A DNA stretch of 64,000 bases from Methylibium sp. Root1272 (GTDB lineage: Bacteria > Pseudomonadota > Gammaproteobacteria > Burkholderiales > Burkholderiaceae_C). Numbering within the stretch: position 1 is the stretch's first letter; every line of letters starts with the position of its first letter. Where the stretch lies: positions 62,001-126,000 of the forward strand of contig NZ_LMDY01000018.1 in assembly GCF_001425905.1 (NCBI RefSeq). Reading direction: 5' to 3'. Shown here one piece after another: positions 54,016 through 63,120 of the stretch. The notes under the pieces were generated by a model. The model made no database searches and was not told the origin of the DNA. It saw nothing but the letters and a program-made list of their open reading frames with translations. Made by a program: the position numbers and the translations under genes.

Positions 54016-54855
54016 TCAGAGGTCGACATGGATCTCGGCAATCCTGAGGTCACGACCATTTACCGTTTCCCTTGCCAAGGCGCTCGGCGAGGGGACGGGC
54101 AGTCGCTTGATCAGGACCCGCTCACCGTGAGGAGTCGCCTCCATGAGCTGAAAGCGGCGCGGCGAATGTTGGCTGAACGGAATTGCAGCGGTGGAACGCA
54201 GGACCACGGTGTCTGTAGTGCCCGGCCATTGCGTGGGCGTGGCCGGCTCGAAATCGACCTGGCCATCCGCGTCTCGGATGACGAGCGAGCGACCGGAAGC
54301 GCCCCGCACCGAATACCTCCAGACGATCGCGCGGGCATCGAAGGCAATGAACCAGGCCAGCCCCGGCGGGTCGGCCGACGACCACCGGATGCGGACGAAG
54401 CCGACGAGTGCATTCGGGGCGTGCTGCGTGGTCGAGCGCAGTAGAGGTAGCGCCTCCCGTGCGGCCCGATCAGCCGCGGAGACGGTCGCGCTCATGTGCA
54501 GCCTGCGAGCGGTGTCGCCGTCGCTGTCGGCAGCAGGGGCCAGAGTGCTGTCGAACCACAGCGTGGAGTCCAAGTCCGCAACGTCGATGTCGGTGTACCC
54601 GAAGAATGCGGGGTCCGTCGCCGTGAGTTGAAACACCAGATCGGCAGCGGCGTCGCCGCCCGGGCCATCGGACCGGAAGGCAGACAGCCCTCTGTTGTCG
54701 ACGCGGTACATCAGACCCAGCTCTGAAAACCGTGCTGGAGACGGCTCCACCAGTTGCCACGCGAGAGGCGCGGAGGCCCCGACGTCATCCAAGTAGGCGT
54801 GACGCACCTCCACGGAGAAGGCCCGTTGCCAGCGCTGCGGCGCATTACCGGTCAC
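54016..54855 (-). CDS. Uncharacterised protein, translationally coupled to a YCII-domain gene
   Basis: I do not recognise this 279-aa protein. It looks mostly beta-structured and soluble, with no signal peptide or membrane segment; motifs such as VRHAYLDDVGASAPLAWQLV and GLAWFIAFDARAIVWRYSV could be searched. The likely start is GTG at 54855, whose last two bases begin the TGA of the YCII gene (GTGA overlap). An ATG at 54906 would overlap that gene by 55 nt. Codon choice is less uniformly GC-ending than in neighbours, so recent acquisition is possible. Confidence 0.65.
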   Translation of the reverse strand: MTGNAPQRWQRAFSVEVRHAYLDDVGASAPLAWQLVEPSPARFSELGLMYRVDNRGLSAFRSDGPGGDAAADLVFQLTATDPAFFGYTDIDVADLDSTLWFDSTLAPAADSDGDTARRLHMSATVSAADRAAREALPLLRSTTQHAPNALVGFVRIRWSSADPPGLAWFIAFDARAIVWRYSVRGASGRSLVIRDADGQVDFEPATPTQWPGTTDTVVLRSTAAIPFSQHSPRRFQLMEATPHGERVLIKRLPVPSPSALARETVNGRDLRIAEIHVDL

Positions 54856-55232
54856 GTCGACCTCAACGCCAGGTAGAAATCCATGGGGATCAACTCTACG
54901 GCCCATCCGCCTTCTTCGCCCAGCATGGCGGCCGGGTGCATGGCGGCGATGCGCAGCGCCTCGTCATGGCTGTCCGCGTCGATGATGAACAGGCCACCGA
55001 CCACTTCCTTCGATTCGGTGTAAGGCCCATCACTGATCTGCGTTTTGCCGCTGCGCGGGCGAAGCGTCCGCCACCCGTCCAGATCGCCGAGCGACGCGGA
55101 GACCAGCACCTTCCCCGTGGCGCGCATCTTCTCGTCCAATGCCGGGCATTGGCGAACCAGTTCCTTGACGTCGTCTGGCGCCATCGCGGCGAACTTTTCG
55201 GGAGTGAAGTAGGCAAGGCCGAGGTATTTCAC
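54852..55232 (-). CDS. YCII-related domain protein
   Basis: A 126-aa dimeric ferredoxin-like-fold protein with MKYLGLAYFTPEKFAAM, DGPYTESKEVVGGLFIIDADSHDEAL and the C-terminal WAVELIPM. These are typical of the YCII/PhnB-DGPF group often found next to ECF sigma factors, but no sigma factor is here. It precedes and overlaps the uncharacterised gene by GTGA. Confidence 0.88.
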   Translation of the reverse strand: MKYLGLAYFTPEKFAAMAPDDVKELVRQCPALDEKMRATGKVLVSASLGDLDGWRTLRPRSGKTQISDGPYTESKEVVGGLFIIDADSHDEALRIAAMHPAAMLGEEGGWAVELIPMDFYLALRST

Positions 55233-55368
55233 GGGGCGTCCTCAGGGTGGGTGATGCACTCACGACGAAGTTGACGATCGGAAATCGACACCGTCCAGGA
55301 AGAATTTTCAGCGGGCCTCGTCACCGCGCGCCAAGGAACAAGAGCGGTCCATGACACCGCTCTCGCGG

Positions 55369-55698
55369 TTACCTGGCCGCTGGCGGCTTCATCGCCTCGC
55401 CGCCCATCCCCATCCCGCCCTGGCCGCCGTGCATGCGGCACATCATGCCCATGTTGTCGTGCATGAGTTTCCTGTGCTCCTGCATCAGCGCGGCGCGTTC
55501 CTCCGGTGTCTTCGCGGCCATCATCTTGTCGTGCATGTCCTGCATCGACTTCATCATCATCGCGTCCATCTGCCCCGGCGTCGGCGCCGCGGCTCCGGGC
55601 GCGTGATGCGCGGCGTGGTCCTCCTCCTTGGGACCCGTGGCGCAGCCCGCCAGAACGAGTGCGAGTGAACCGCCGAGTACCGCCAGTGCGAGCTTCAT
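55369..55698 (-). CDS. Small Met/His-rich lipoprotein
   Basis: A 109-aa protein with a clear lipoprotein signal (MKLALAVLGGSLALVLAGC, Cys19). The mature part is unusually rich in Met and His: DHAAHHAP, MDAMMMKSMQDMHDKMM, HDNMGMMCRMHGG, GGMGMGG. Such composition suggests binding of copper or another soft metal in the periplasm (inference). A helical central part carries PEERAALMQEHRKLM. Single-gene unit. Confidence 0.8.
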   Translation of the reverse strand: MKLALAVLGGSLALVLAGCATGPKEEDHAAHHAPGAAAPTPGQMDAMMMKSMQDMHDKMMAAKTPEERAALMQEHRKLMHDNMGMMCRMHGGQGGMGMGGEAMKPPAAR

Positions 55699-55860
55699 GG
55701 GAATCTCCAAGATGTGCATGGCCCAGCATGGAGCCCCGTCGCCGGAAGGGGCTTGACGTGGCTCAAGCCCTCCCCCGGCACACCCCCTGCTCACCGCCGC
55801 CGAACGCTGCATGCAAAGCCGCTGAACGCCGCGCCGCAGGCGCGGTGATGCAATCGGGGC

Positions 55861-56724
55861 ATGGACACTGCCCACACGCCCCTGCCCGCCCTGTTCGTCT
55901 CGCACGGCTCGCCGATGCTGGCCCTCGAGCCCGGCACGACCGGGCCGTTCTTCCAGCGCCTGGGCCGGGCGATCGACACGCACTTCGGCCGGCCCAAGGC
56001 CATCGTCGTCGTCTCGCCGCACACCGCCGCCCGCATGCCGCTGGTGCTGGGCAGCGCCGCGCACCACGCGGTGCACGACTTCGGCGGCTTTCCGCCCGCG
56101 CTCTACGAACTGCAGTACAGCCCGCCCGGCGCCCCCGCGCTCGGCGCGCGCGTGACCGATCTGCTGGCCGCGCGGGGCATCGCCGTGCAGCCCAGCGACG
56201 AGGCCGGCCTCGACCACGGTATCTGGTCGGTGCTGCGCTTCGCCTGGCCCGAGGCCGACGTGCCGGTGCTGCCGGTGGCGCTGGCGCCGCAGCAGCCGCC
56301 CGCCACGCAATGGGCGTTGGGCGAGGCGCTGGCGCCGCTGCTGGCCGAGGGCGTGCTGGTGCTCGGCAGCGGCAGCCTCACGCACAACCTGCGGCTGGTG
56401 TTCGGCAACCGCCGTGTCGACGCGACGGGCGCCGAGGACGGCGAAGAGATGGCCGAGAGCCGCGCCTTCCGCGACTGGGTTGCCGGCCGCAGCGCGGCGC
56501 GCGACCGCGACGCGTTGCTGGCGTACCGCGCCCAGGCGCCGCACGCGGCGCTAATGCACCCGACCGACGAGCACTGGCTGCCGCTCTACATCGCCGCCGG
56601 CGCCGGCGGGCTGGCGGCGCCCGGGCTGCGGCTGCACGACGCGGTGACCTATGGCTGCCTGGCGATGGATGCCTATGCCTTCGGGGCGGGTGCGCAGCCG
56701 CTGGCGGAGGCGTTGGCGGAGTGA
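55861..56724 (+). CDS. LigB/DODA-type extradiol ring-cleavage dioxygenase
   Basis: A 287-aa class III extradiol dioxygenase of the 4,5-DOPA dioxygenase (YgiD) type. Iron ligands are expected in FVSHGSPMLAL (His15), SPHTAARM (about His54) and LTHNLRL (about His178). The LDHGIWSVLRFAWPEADVPVLPV segment is typical. Natural substrate is a catechol; which one is not indicated by neighbours. Confidence 0.88.
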   Translation: MDTAHTPLPALFVSHGSPMLALEPGTTGPFFQRLGRAIDTHFGRPKAIVVVSPHTAARMPLVLGSAAHHAVHDFGGFPPALYELQYSPPGAPALGARVTDLLAARGIAVQPSDEAGLDHGIWSVLRFAWPEADVPVLPVALAPQQPPATQWALGEALAPLLAEGVLVLGSGSLTHNLRLVFGNRRVDATGAEDGEEMAESRAFRDWVAGRSAARDRDALLAYRAQAPHAALMHPTDEHWLPLYIAAGAGGLAAPGLRLHDAVTYGCLAMDAYAFGAGAQPLAEALAE

Positions 56725-56731
56725 CATAAGC

Positions 56732-56818
56732 CCCCTCACCCTGCCCTCTCCCCCGTGCCGGGGGAGAGGGGGGTTTTCTACTCCCTCTCCCGCTCGCGGG
56801 AGAGGGCCGGGGTGAGGG
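56732..56818. terminator. Bidirectional terminator-like REP element between convergent genes
   Basis: Two back-to-back hairpins lie between converging stops. One has an 11-bp perfect stem 56744-56754/56760-56770 followed by GGGTTTTCT. The other has a 10-bp stem 56783-56792/56797-56806, with a T-run partner on the minus strand. An outer CCCTCACC/GGTGAGGG pair encloses both. Repeats of this CCTCTCCC style are widespread in GC-rich Proteobacteria. Confidence 0.7.
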
Positions 56819-56824
56819 TGACGC

Positions 56825-58141
56825 TCACCGCAGTGCCCCCGGCCGCAGCCTCAGCACCTCCAGCGGCGTCACCGGCGCCGCGTCGTTGCCCCACGCGCCT
56901 CGCACGTAGCTGACCACGGCGGCCGTGTCGGCCTCGTCGAGCACGTGCGCGAACGGCGGCATGCCGAACGGTCGCGGGTTGCCGGCGGTGGCCGGCAGGT
57001 AGCCGCCGCCGTGCACGATGCGCACCAGGTTCGCGGCCGAGTCCATGGTCACGGCGCGGTTGCCGGCCAGCGGCGGGTAGAGGCCCGCAGCGCCCTCACC
57101 GGCCGCGCCGTGGCATTGCGCGCAGTGCTGTTCGTAGAGCTTTGCGCCGCGCGAGTTGGGTTGCTCTGCAGCGGCCCCATCGGCGTGCGCCGCCGCACGC
57201 GAACGGCGTGCGCCGTGCTGCGGCAGCGACTGCAGGTACACCGCCATCGCGCGCAGGTCGGCCTCATCCAGGTGCTGGGTGCTGCGGGCCACCACCTCGG
57301 CCATCGGCCCCATCGCCGAGCCGCGGGCCGAGCGGCCGGTCTTCAGCAGGTCCACCACGTCCTGCGCCGACCACCCGGCCACGCCGGCTTCGTCGGCCGA
57401 CAGCAGTGAGGGCGCGTACCAGTTCTGCACCGGGATCAGCCCGCCGCCGAGCTGCAGCCCCAGTTCGCTGGCACCCAGCGCATTGCGCTGGGTGTGGCAG
57501 GCGCTGCAGTGGCCCAGGCCGCGCACCAGGTAGGCGCCGCGGTTCCAGTCGGCCGGTCGATCCGCCACCGCCTCGAAGCGGGCCGGCTCGAAGTACAGCG
57601 CGCGCCAGACCGCCAGCGCGGCCTGCGTGTCGTACGGAAAACGCAGCGCGTGCGCGGGCCGCGCCTGCGCCACCGGCGGCAGGCTGCGCAGGTAGGCGAA
57701 CAGCGCGTCGCTGTCCTCGCGCGTGACGAGGGTGTAGTCGGTGTAGGGGAAGGCCGGGTAGAGCAGGCGGCCGTCCATCGAGCGGCCGTGGTGCATGGCG
57801 CGCCAGAAGTGCGCGGCGCTCCAGCGGCCCAGCCCGGTGGCGTCGTCGGGTGTGAGGTTGGAGGAGAACACGGTGCCGAACGGCGTCTCCAGCCCGCGGC
57901 CGCCGGCATAGGCGGCACCGCCGCGCGCGGTGTGGCAGGTGGCGCAGTTGCCGGCGCGCGCGATGTAGGCGCCACGCTCCACCTGCTGAGGCGTCGCCAC
58001 GAACGGCGCCGCGTCGGCCGGGATCGGCGACTCGCCACGGACGTTGAGGGCCCACACCGCGGCCCACAGCGCGGCGACGATCAGCACGAGACCGAGCGCC
58101 GCCCACAGCGCCAGCCTTGGAAGTGGCCACGTGTTCTTCAT
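56825..58141 (-). CDS. Membrane-anchored tri-haem cytochrome c (alcohol-dehydrogenase cytochrome-subunit type)
   Basis: A 438-aa protein with an N-terminal signal/anchor helix (residues 8-32) and three CxxCH haem sites: CATCH (about 66), CSACH (about 213) and CAQCH (about 340). This three-haem layout belongs to the electron-accepting subunit of membrane PQQ or molybdenum dehydrogenases. No dehydrogenase subunit is encoded nearby, so its donor is unknown. It follows a di-haem cytochrome gene by 10 nt in the same operon. Confidence 0.88.
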   Translation of the reverse strand: MKNTWPLPRLALWAALGLVLIVAALWAAVWALNVRGESPIPADAAPFVATPQQVERGAYIARAGNCATCHTARGGAAYAGGRGLETPFGTVFSSNLTPDDATGLGRWSAAHFWRAMHHGRSMDGRLLYPAFPYTDYTLVTREDSDALFAYLRSLPPVAQARPAHALRFPYDTQAALAVWRALYFEPARFEAVADRPADWNRGAYLVRGLGHCSACHTQRNALGASELGLQLGGGLIPVQNWYAPSLLSADEAGVAGWSAQDVVDLLKTGRSARGSAMGPMAEVVARSTQHLDEADLRAMAVYLQSLPQHGARRSRAAAHADGAAAEQPNSRGAKLYEQHCAQCHGAAGEGAAGLYPPLAGNRAVTMDSAANLVRIVHGGGYLPATAGNPRPFGMPPFAHVLDEADTAAVVSYVRGAWGNDAAPVTPLEVLRLRPGALR

Positions 58142-58151
58142 GCCGCGGCCC

Positions 58152-58889
58152 TCATGGCGTCACGCCGCCACAGGGCAGCGGCAGCTTCGCGGGCAGCGCG
58201 GCGGCCGGCTTGCCGCCGGCCGGCACCGGCTGCGACGACAGCCAGCTCGACAGCGCCGCGATGTCCTCCGGCGCGAGCTGCCGGGCGATGTCGGCCATGC
58301 AGTCGGGCGCGAGCGCATGGCGCTGGCCCGAGCGCCACTGGCCGAGCTGGCTGTTCAGGTAGTCGCGCGGCAGGCCCAGCAGGCCGGGGATCGCCGGTTG
58401 CACGCCGAGCATCGCCTCGCCGTGGCATTGCGTGCAGGCCGGAAGCCGGCGCGCCGCATCGCCCTCGCGCACCAGCACGCGGCCACGCTCCAGCAGCGCG
58501 GCCGGCGCATCGCGCGCCTGCGGCGGCGGGTACGGCAGGTCGAGCGCGGCGAAGTACTCGGCCATCTCGCGCAGGTAGTCGTCGGACAGCGTCTCGAGCA
58601 GCGCGCTCATCAGCGGGTAGTGGCGCCGCCCGTCGCGGAACGCGAGCAGCTGGTGATGCAGGTAGCCGGCGGGCTTGCCGGCGATGCGCGGGAAGTAGCC
58701 GAGGTTGGTGGCCTGGCCTTCCTTGCCGTGGCAGGTGGTGCAGGCCACGACACGTTGGGACAGCGTGTCTTCGGCCGGCCGGTGCGGCGCCGGTGGCGTG
58801 CCCTGCGCCACCGCGGCCGACGCGAGCCCCAGGCCCGCCAGCAGCGCGGCGAGCGCATGGCGCCAGCGCCCGTTCGCGTTCACGGTCAT
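58152..58889 (-). CDS. Di-haem cytochrome c4-like protein
   Basis: A 245-aa periplasmic protein with Sec signal (LAALLAGLGLASAAVAQG) and two CxxCH motifs, CTTCH (about 50) and CTQCH (about 152), each starting a c-type domain. The pattern ...YFPRIAGKPAGYLHHQL... is cytochrome c4-like. It shuttles electrons between the inner membrane and terminal acceptors. It abuts the DUF2970 gene with no gap. Confidence 0.88.
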   Translation of the reverse strand: MTVNANGRWRHALAALLAGLGLASAAVAQGTPPAPHRPAEDTLSQRVVACTTCHGKEGQATNLGYFPRIAGKPAGYLHHQLLAFRDGRRHYPLMSALLETLSDDYLREMAEYFAALDLPYPPPQARDAPAALLERGRVLVREGDAARRLPACTQCHGEAMLGVQPAIPGLLGLPRDYLNSQLGQWRSGQRHALAPDCMADIARQLAPEDIAALSSWLSSQPVPAGGKPAAALPAKLPLPCGGVTP

Positions 58890-59081
58890 TCAGCTCAGCG
58901 ATCGCACCGCCAGCCCGGCCAGCGAGACCAGGCCCACGACGAACAGCGCCGCCAGGCCGATCGCCACCAGCAGCAGCGGCACCGGCCGGGCGCGCTGCAG
59001 GTCGATCGCGTGGTCGGCGCGCTTGCGCACACCGAAGAAGCTCCACAGCACGATCTGGACATAGCGCAGCGCGTTCAACAT
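58890..59081 (-). CDS. DUF2970 small membrane protein
   Basis: A 63-aa protein starting MLNALRYVQIVLWSFFGVRK with one C-terminal helix (VPLLLVAIGLAALFVVGLV). DUF2970 proteins are short betaproteobacterial membrane proteins frequently near cytochrome genes; function unknown. It is first in the three-gene cytochrome operon; stop and next start are adjacent (58889/58890). Confidence 0.8.
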   Translation of the reverse strand: MLNALRYVQIVLWSFFGVRKRADHAIDLQRARPVPLLLVAIGLAALFVVGLVSLAGLAVRSLS

Positions 59082-59161
59082 GGTCGGACTCCGGCAGACA
59101 TGCCAGCACTGTGCGCTTCGGCCCGGCGGTTTTGAAGACTCAGATCGAGGTAAAAAAACCA

Positions 59162-59206
59162 GATCAGTTTGATGGCTGTTCTGAAATTCACCCCATCCTG
59201 ATCAGT
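59162..59206. promoter_or_regulatory. Direct GATCAGT repeats in a divergent promoter region
   Basis: GATCAGT occurs at 59162-59168 and 59200-59206, 38 bp apart, in the 152-bp AT-richer gap between the cytochrome operon and the MocR-type gene. A weaker GATCGAG at 59143 is 19 bp before the first. MocR-type regulators commonly bind spaced direct repeats, so this is a plausible operator. Confidence 0.4.
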
Positions 59207-59233
59207 ACAGTCGGACGTTGCCTCCGCCGCCCG

Positions 59234-60661
59234 ATGAAACGCTACGAACGCTATGCCGACGAGATCGCCCGGCTGATCGCCGACCGCTCGCTGCAGCCCG
59301 GCGATCGCCTGCCCTCGGTGCGCCAGGCCAGCGCGCACCGCGGCATCAGCCCGTCCACGGTGTTCCAGGCCTACTACCTGCTGGAGTCGCGCGGGCTCGC
59401 CGAGGCGCGGCCCCGCTCCGGCTACTACGTGGCGGCGCGGGCGCTGCCGGCGCCGGCCGAGCCGCGGCTGTCGCGGCCGCGGCGGCGCTCCAGCGGTGTC
59501 GAGGTCAGCGAGCTGGTGTTCGAGGTGCTGGGCTCGGTGAAGGACCGCGACGTGGTGCCGCTGGGCTCGGCTTTCCCGAGCCCGCAACTGTTCCCGATGG
59601 CGCAACTCGCGCGCGGGCTGGCGGCCGGGCTGAAGCGCCTGGACCCCTGGCGCACGGTGGAAGACCTGACGCCCGGCAGCGCCCGGCTGCGCGAGCAGAT
59701 CGCGCTGCGCTACCGGCTCGACGGCCTGGAGGTCGACGCCGACGAGATCGTCATCACCAACGGCGCGCTGGAGGCGCTGAACCTCAGCCTGCAGGCGCTC
59801 ACGCGGCCGGGCGACACGGTGATCGTCGAGTCGCCGACCTTCTACGCCGCGCTGCAGGCACTGGAGCAGCAGTCGCTGAAGGCGCTGGAAGTGGCGACCC
59901 ATCCGCGCACCGGCATCGACCTCGCCGCGCTGGCGCAGGCCCTCGACCGCCACACGGTCAAGGCCTGCTGGCTGATGCCCAACTTCCAGAACCCGCTGGG
60001 CAGCCTGATGCCCGACGCGAACAAGCAGGCGCTGGTGGAGCTGCTGGCCGCGCGCGGCGTGCCGCTGATCGAGGACGACGTCTACGGCGAGCTGCACCAC
60101 GGCACGCGCCGCCCGCCGCCCGCCAAGGCCTGGGACCGCGCGGGCGGCGTGCTGCACTGCGCCTCGTTCTCCAAGAGCCTGGCGCCGGGCTACCGCGTCG
60201 GCTGGGTGGCGGCCGGCCGGCACGCGCAGGCGATCGAGCGGCGCAAGCTGATGACCACGCTGTCGGCGGCGGTGCCGTCGCAGCTGGCGCTGTCGGAGTA
60301 CCTCGACCGCGGCGGCTACGACCGCCACCTGCGCCGGCTGCGCCAGGCGCTCGCGCGCCAGCAGGCGCTGGCGTTGCGCACCATCGCCCGCCACTTCCCT
60401 GCCGGCACGCGCGTGGCCCGGCCCGAGGGCGGCTATTTCCTGTGGATCGAGCTGCCGGCGAGCGTCGACGCGCTGGCCCTGCACCGGCTGGCACTGGCGC
60501 AACGCATCAGCCTTGCGCCGGGCCAGCTGTTCTCGACCGACCGGCGCTTCCGCCACCACGTGCGCCTGAACCACGGCCACCCGGACGACCCGCGCTTCGA
60601 GGCGGCCTTGCAGACGGTGGGCCGGCTGGCCGGCGAGCTGGCCGCCACGGGCGCCGCCTGA
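59234..60661 (+). CDS. MocR-type regulator/PLP-dependent aminotransferase (GntR + fold-type I)
   Basis: A 475-aa protein with an N-terminal GntR winged helix (YADEIARLIADRSLQPGDRL then SVRQASAHRGISPSTVFQAY, residues 5-70) and an aminotransferase-like domain (about 95-475). The latter has the PLP lysine in ASFSKSLAPGYRVGW (about Lys316) and NFQNPLGSLMP. Such proteins are usually regulators sensing PLP or an amino compound; some act as transaminases. Divergent from the cytochrome operon. Confidence 0.88.
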   Translation: MKRYERYADEIARLIADRSLQPGDRLPSVRQASAHRGISPSTVFQAYYLLESRGLAEARPRSGYYVAARALPAPAEPRLSRPRRRSSGVEVSELVFEVLGSVKDRDVVPLGSAFPSPQLFPMAQLARGLAAGLKRLDPWRTVEDLTPGSARLREQIALRYRLDGLEVDADEIVITNGALEALNLSLQALTRPGDTVIVESPTFYAALQALEQQSLKALEVATHPRTGIDLAALAQALDRHTVKACWLMPNFQNPLGSLMPDANKQALVELLAARGVPLIEDDVYGELHHGTRRPPPAKAWDRAGGVLHCASFSKSLAPGYRVGWVAAGRHAQAIERRKLMTTLSAAVPSQLALSEYLDRGGYDRHLRRLRQALARQQALALRTIARHFPAGTRVARPEGGYFLWIELPASVDALALHRLALAQRISLAPGQLFSTDRRFRHHVRLNHGHPDDPRFEAALQTVGRLAGELAATGAA

Positions 60662-60734
60662 GGCGAGGGCGGCCGGAACCCTGGCCCACCCGGCGGCTCG
60701 AAGCACTTCCCCCCTACTCCTCGCCTCCGACACC

Positions 60735-61097
60735 ATGCTGCTCGCCCTCTGGATCCTGACCGCCTTCGGCATCGCTCTGTGGTCGCTGTGCGCCTGGGGA
60801 CTGCACACGCTGCTGACCCTCGATCCCGCCTGGCTCGACGACGTGAACACCGCGGCCGCGCACCTGCCCTGGGGCGACTGGCTCGCCACCTGGCTGCCGG
60901 GATGGCAGGAGCTGCTGCGCGTGGGTATCGACCTGACGCAGGCCGGGCTCGCCTGGGTCGGCAGCGCCGCGCCGTGGATCGTGTGGGCGGTATGGGGCCT
61001 GGGCTGCATCGCCATGCTGGCCGTCGCCGGCCTGCTGAGCCTGCTGCTGAAGCTGGCGCTGCGGAAGACGGTGGCGCCGCCGGCCCGCACCGCCTGA
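60735..61097 (+). CDS. Small membrane protein of unknown function
   Basis: A 120-aa protein with a helix at 2-25, an amphipathic Trp-rich middle ([19 protein letters not shown]) and two helices near 68-105. It resembles small uncharacterised membrane proteins of Burkholderiales; I do not recognise a family function. Good coding codon bias and the 73-bp spacing from the MocR gene support it as real. Confidence 0.65.
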   Translation: MLLALWILTAFGIALWSLCAWGLHTLLTLDPAWLDDVNTAAAHLPWGDWLATWLPGWQELLRVGIDLTQAGLAWVGSAAPWIVWAVWGLGCIAMLAVAGLLSLLLKLALRKTVAPPARTA

Positions 61098-61246
61098 GCC
61101 GCCTTCGTCGGCTCGAACTGGCCGGGTTTCGGCGGCCTTATCGACCGAGTCGGGGCGCCGGATCGCCGGCACCATGGCAGTGTGATGGGGCAGCGCCGTG
61201 CTGCGCCCGCCCGGCCCCCTGCTCTCGATCCCCTCGACACGACGCC

Positions 61247-63019
61247 ATGAACCTGAAAGACATGAAGATCTCGACCCGGCTCACGCTGGGCTTTGCGGCG
61301 ATGGCCGTGCTGATGAGCCTGCTGGGCGCGCTGGCCATCCTGAAGGTGACCGACATCCAGGGCGAGTTCGCCGACGTGATGGACGACCGCTACCCGAAGA
61401 TCCAGACCGCCGGCGACATCCGCACGGTGAACAACGAGGTCTCGCTGGCGATCCGCAACCTGTTCGTGATGAGCGAGCCGGCCGACGTGAAGGCCCAGTT
61501 CGACGTGATCGCCAACAGCAGCAAGCGCACCAACGCGAACATCGACACGCTCAAGCGCAGCATCACCAGCGCGCAGGGCAAGGCCGCGCTCGACAAGCTG
61601 ATGGCCGCCCGCGCCGACTACCGCGGACCGCGCGACAAGGTGCTCGAGCTGCTGCGCGCCGGCCAGGTCGACGAGGCCAAGCTCGTGCTCGTGCGCGAGG
61701 TGACGCCCAAGCAGGTGGCCTACATGACCAGCCTCGACGAGCTGATCCGGATCCAGGAAAACCTGATGACGGCCTCGGCCGACGAGGTCGGCCAGGCCGT
61801 CTCCAGCACCATCTCCAGCGTGGCCGCGCTGCTGGCCGCCGCCTTCGTGGTCGCCGGCGTGATGGCGCTGTGGATCATCCGCACGACGACCCGGCCGCTG
61901 GCCGAGGCGGCCTCGATCGCGCGCGCCGTCGCCGGCGGCGACCTGGCGATGGAGTTCGCCGCCGACGGCAAGAACGAGACCGGCGTGCTGCTGGGCGCGC
62001 TGCACGACATGAAGACCCGCCTCGCGGCGATCGTGGGCGAGGTGCGTCGCAACGCCGAGGGCGTGGCCACCGCCTCGGCGCAGATCGCCCAGGGCAACAA
62101 CGACCTTTCCAGCCGCACCGAGGAACAGGCCAGCGCACTGGAAGAGACCGCGGCCTCGATGGAAGAACTGTCGAGCACCGTGAAGCAGAACGCCGACAAC
62201 GCGCAGCAGGGCAACCAGCTCGCGCTGGGCGCCTCGACCGTGGCGGTCAAGGGCGGCGACGTGGTCGGCCAGGTGGTCGACACCATGAAGGGCATCAACG
62301 ACAGCTCGAAGAAGATCGCCGACATCATCGGCGTGATCGACAGCATCGCGTTCCAGACCAACATCCTGGCGTTGAACGCTGCGGTGGAAGCGGCGCGCGC
62401 CGGCGAGCAGGGCCGCGGTTTCGCGGTGGTGGCCAGCGAGGTGCGCAATCTGGCGCAGCGCAGCGCCGATGCCGCCAAGGAGATCAAGAGCCTGATCAAC
62501 GCCAGCGTCGAGCGCGTGGCGCAAGGCAGCGCACTGGTCGACCAGGCCGGCGCGACGATGAGCGAGGTGGTCTCGTCGATCCGCCGCGTGACCGACATCA
62601 TGGGCGAGATCAGCTCGGCCAGCAAAGAGCAGAGCGCCGGTGTGGCGCAGGTGGGCGAGGCCGTCACGCAGATGGACCAGGCCACGCAGCAGAACGCCGC
62701 GCTGGTGGAGGAAAGCGCCGCCGCCGCCGAGAGCCTGAAGGCCCAGGCCCAGCAGCTGGTGCAGGCCGTGGCGGTGTTCAAGCTGGCGCACGACGCCTCC
62801 TCGGCCCCGGCTCACGGCTCGTCGAGCCGCGCGCCGCTGGCACTGCCGGCGCCGGCCCCGGCCAAGCCCCACAAGGCCGCCACCGCGCCGACGATCGAAC
62901 GGCGTGGTCCGAACCGCGCCACCAACGTGGTGCGACCGGCCTTCCAAGCCAAGGCAGCGGCTCAGGCCACCGCGGCGCCGGCGGCCCGCAGCGGCACCGA
63001 CGACTGGGAATCCTTCTAA
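61247..63019 (+). CDS. Methyl-accepting chemotaxis protein
   Basis: A 590-aa chemoreceptor. TM1 is at about 10-30 and TM2 at about 185-208. The periplasmic helical sensor domain (31-184) is of the four-helix-bundle type. HAMP starts at [21 protein letters not shown]. The signalling domain has the highly conserved tip [35 protein letters not shown] Pro/Ala linker ends in DDWESF, resembling a CheR/CheB-tethering C-terminal peptide. Ligand unknown. Confidence 0.95.
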   Translation: MNLKDMKISTRLTLGFAAMAVLMSLLGALAILKVTDIQGEFADVMDDRYPKIQTAGDIRTVNNEVSLAIRNLFVMSEPADVKAQFDVIANSSKRTNANIDTLKRSITSAQGKAALDKLMAARADYRGPRDKVLELLRAGQVDEAKLVLVREVTPKQVAYMTSLDELIRIQENLMTASADEVGQAVSSTISSVAALLAAAFVVAGVMALWIIRTTTRPLAEAASIARAVAGGDLAMEFAADGKNETGVLLGALHDMKTRLAAIVGEVRRNAEGVATASAQIAQGNNDLSSRTEEQASALEETAASMEELSSTVKQNADNAQQGNQLALGASTVAVKGGDVVGQVVDTMKGINDSSKKIADIIGVIDSIAFQTNILALNAAVEAARAGEQGRGFAVVASEVRNLAQRSADAAKEIKSLINASVERVAQGSALVDQAGATMSEVVSSIRRVTDIMGEISSASKEQSAGVAQVGEAVTQMDQATQQNAALVEESAAAAESLKAQAQQLVQAVAVFKLAHDASSAPAHGSSSRAPLALPAPAPAKPHKAATAPTIERRGPNRATNVVRPAFQAKAAAQATAAPAARSGTDDWESF

Positions 63020-63120
63020 CCGTTCGCGCCCCGCGCGACGCGCCGGCAAAACGCTGATCGCGGGCACCCGCGCAGCGTTACAGTCGGCGCTTCGTCCTGT
63101 TCCCGGGGGCAGAGCGCCGC

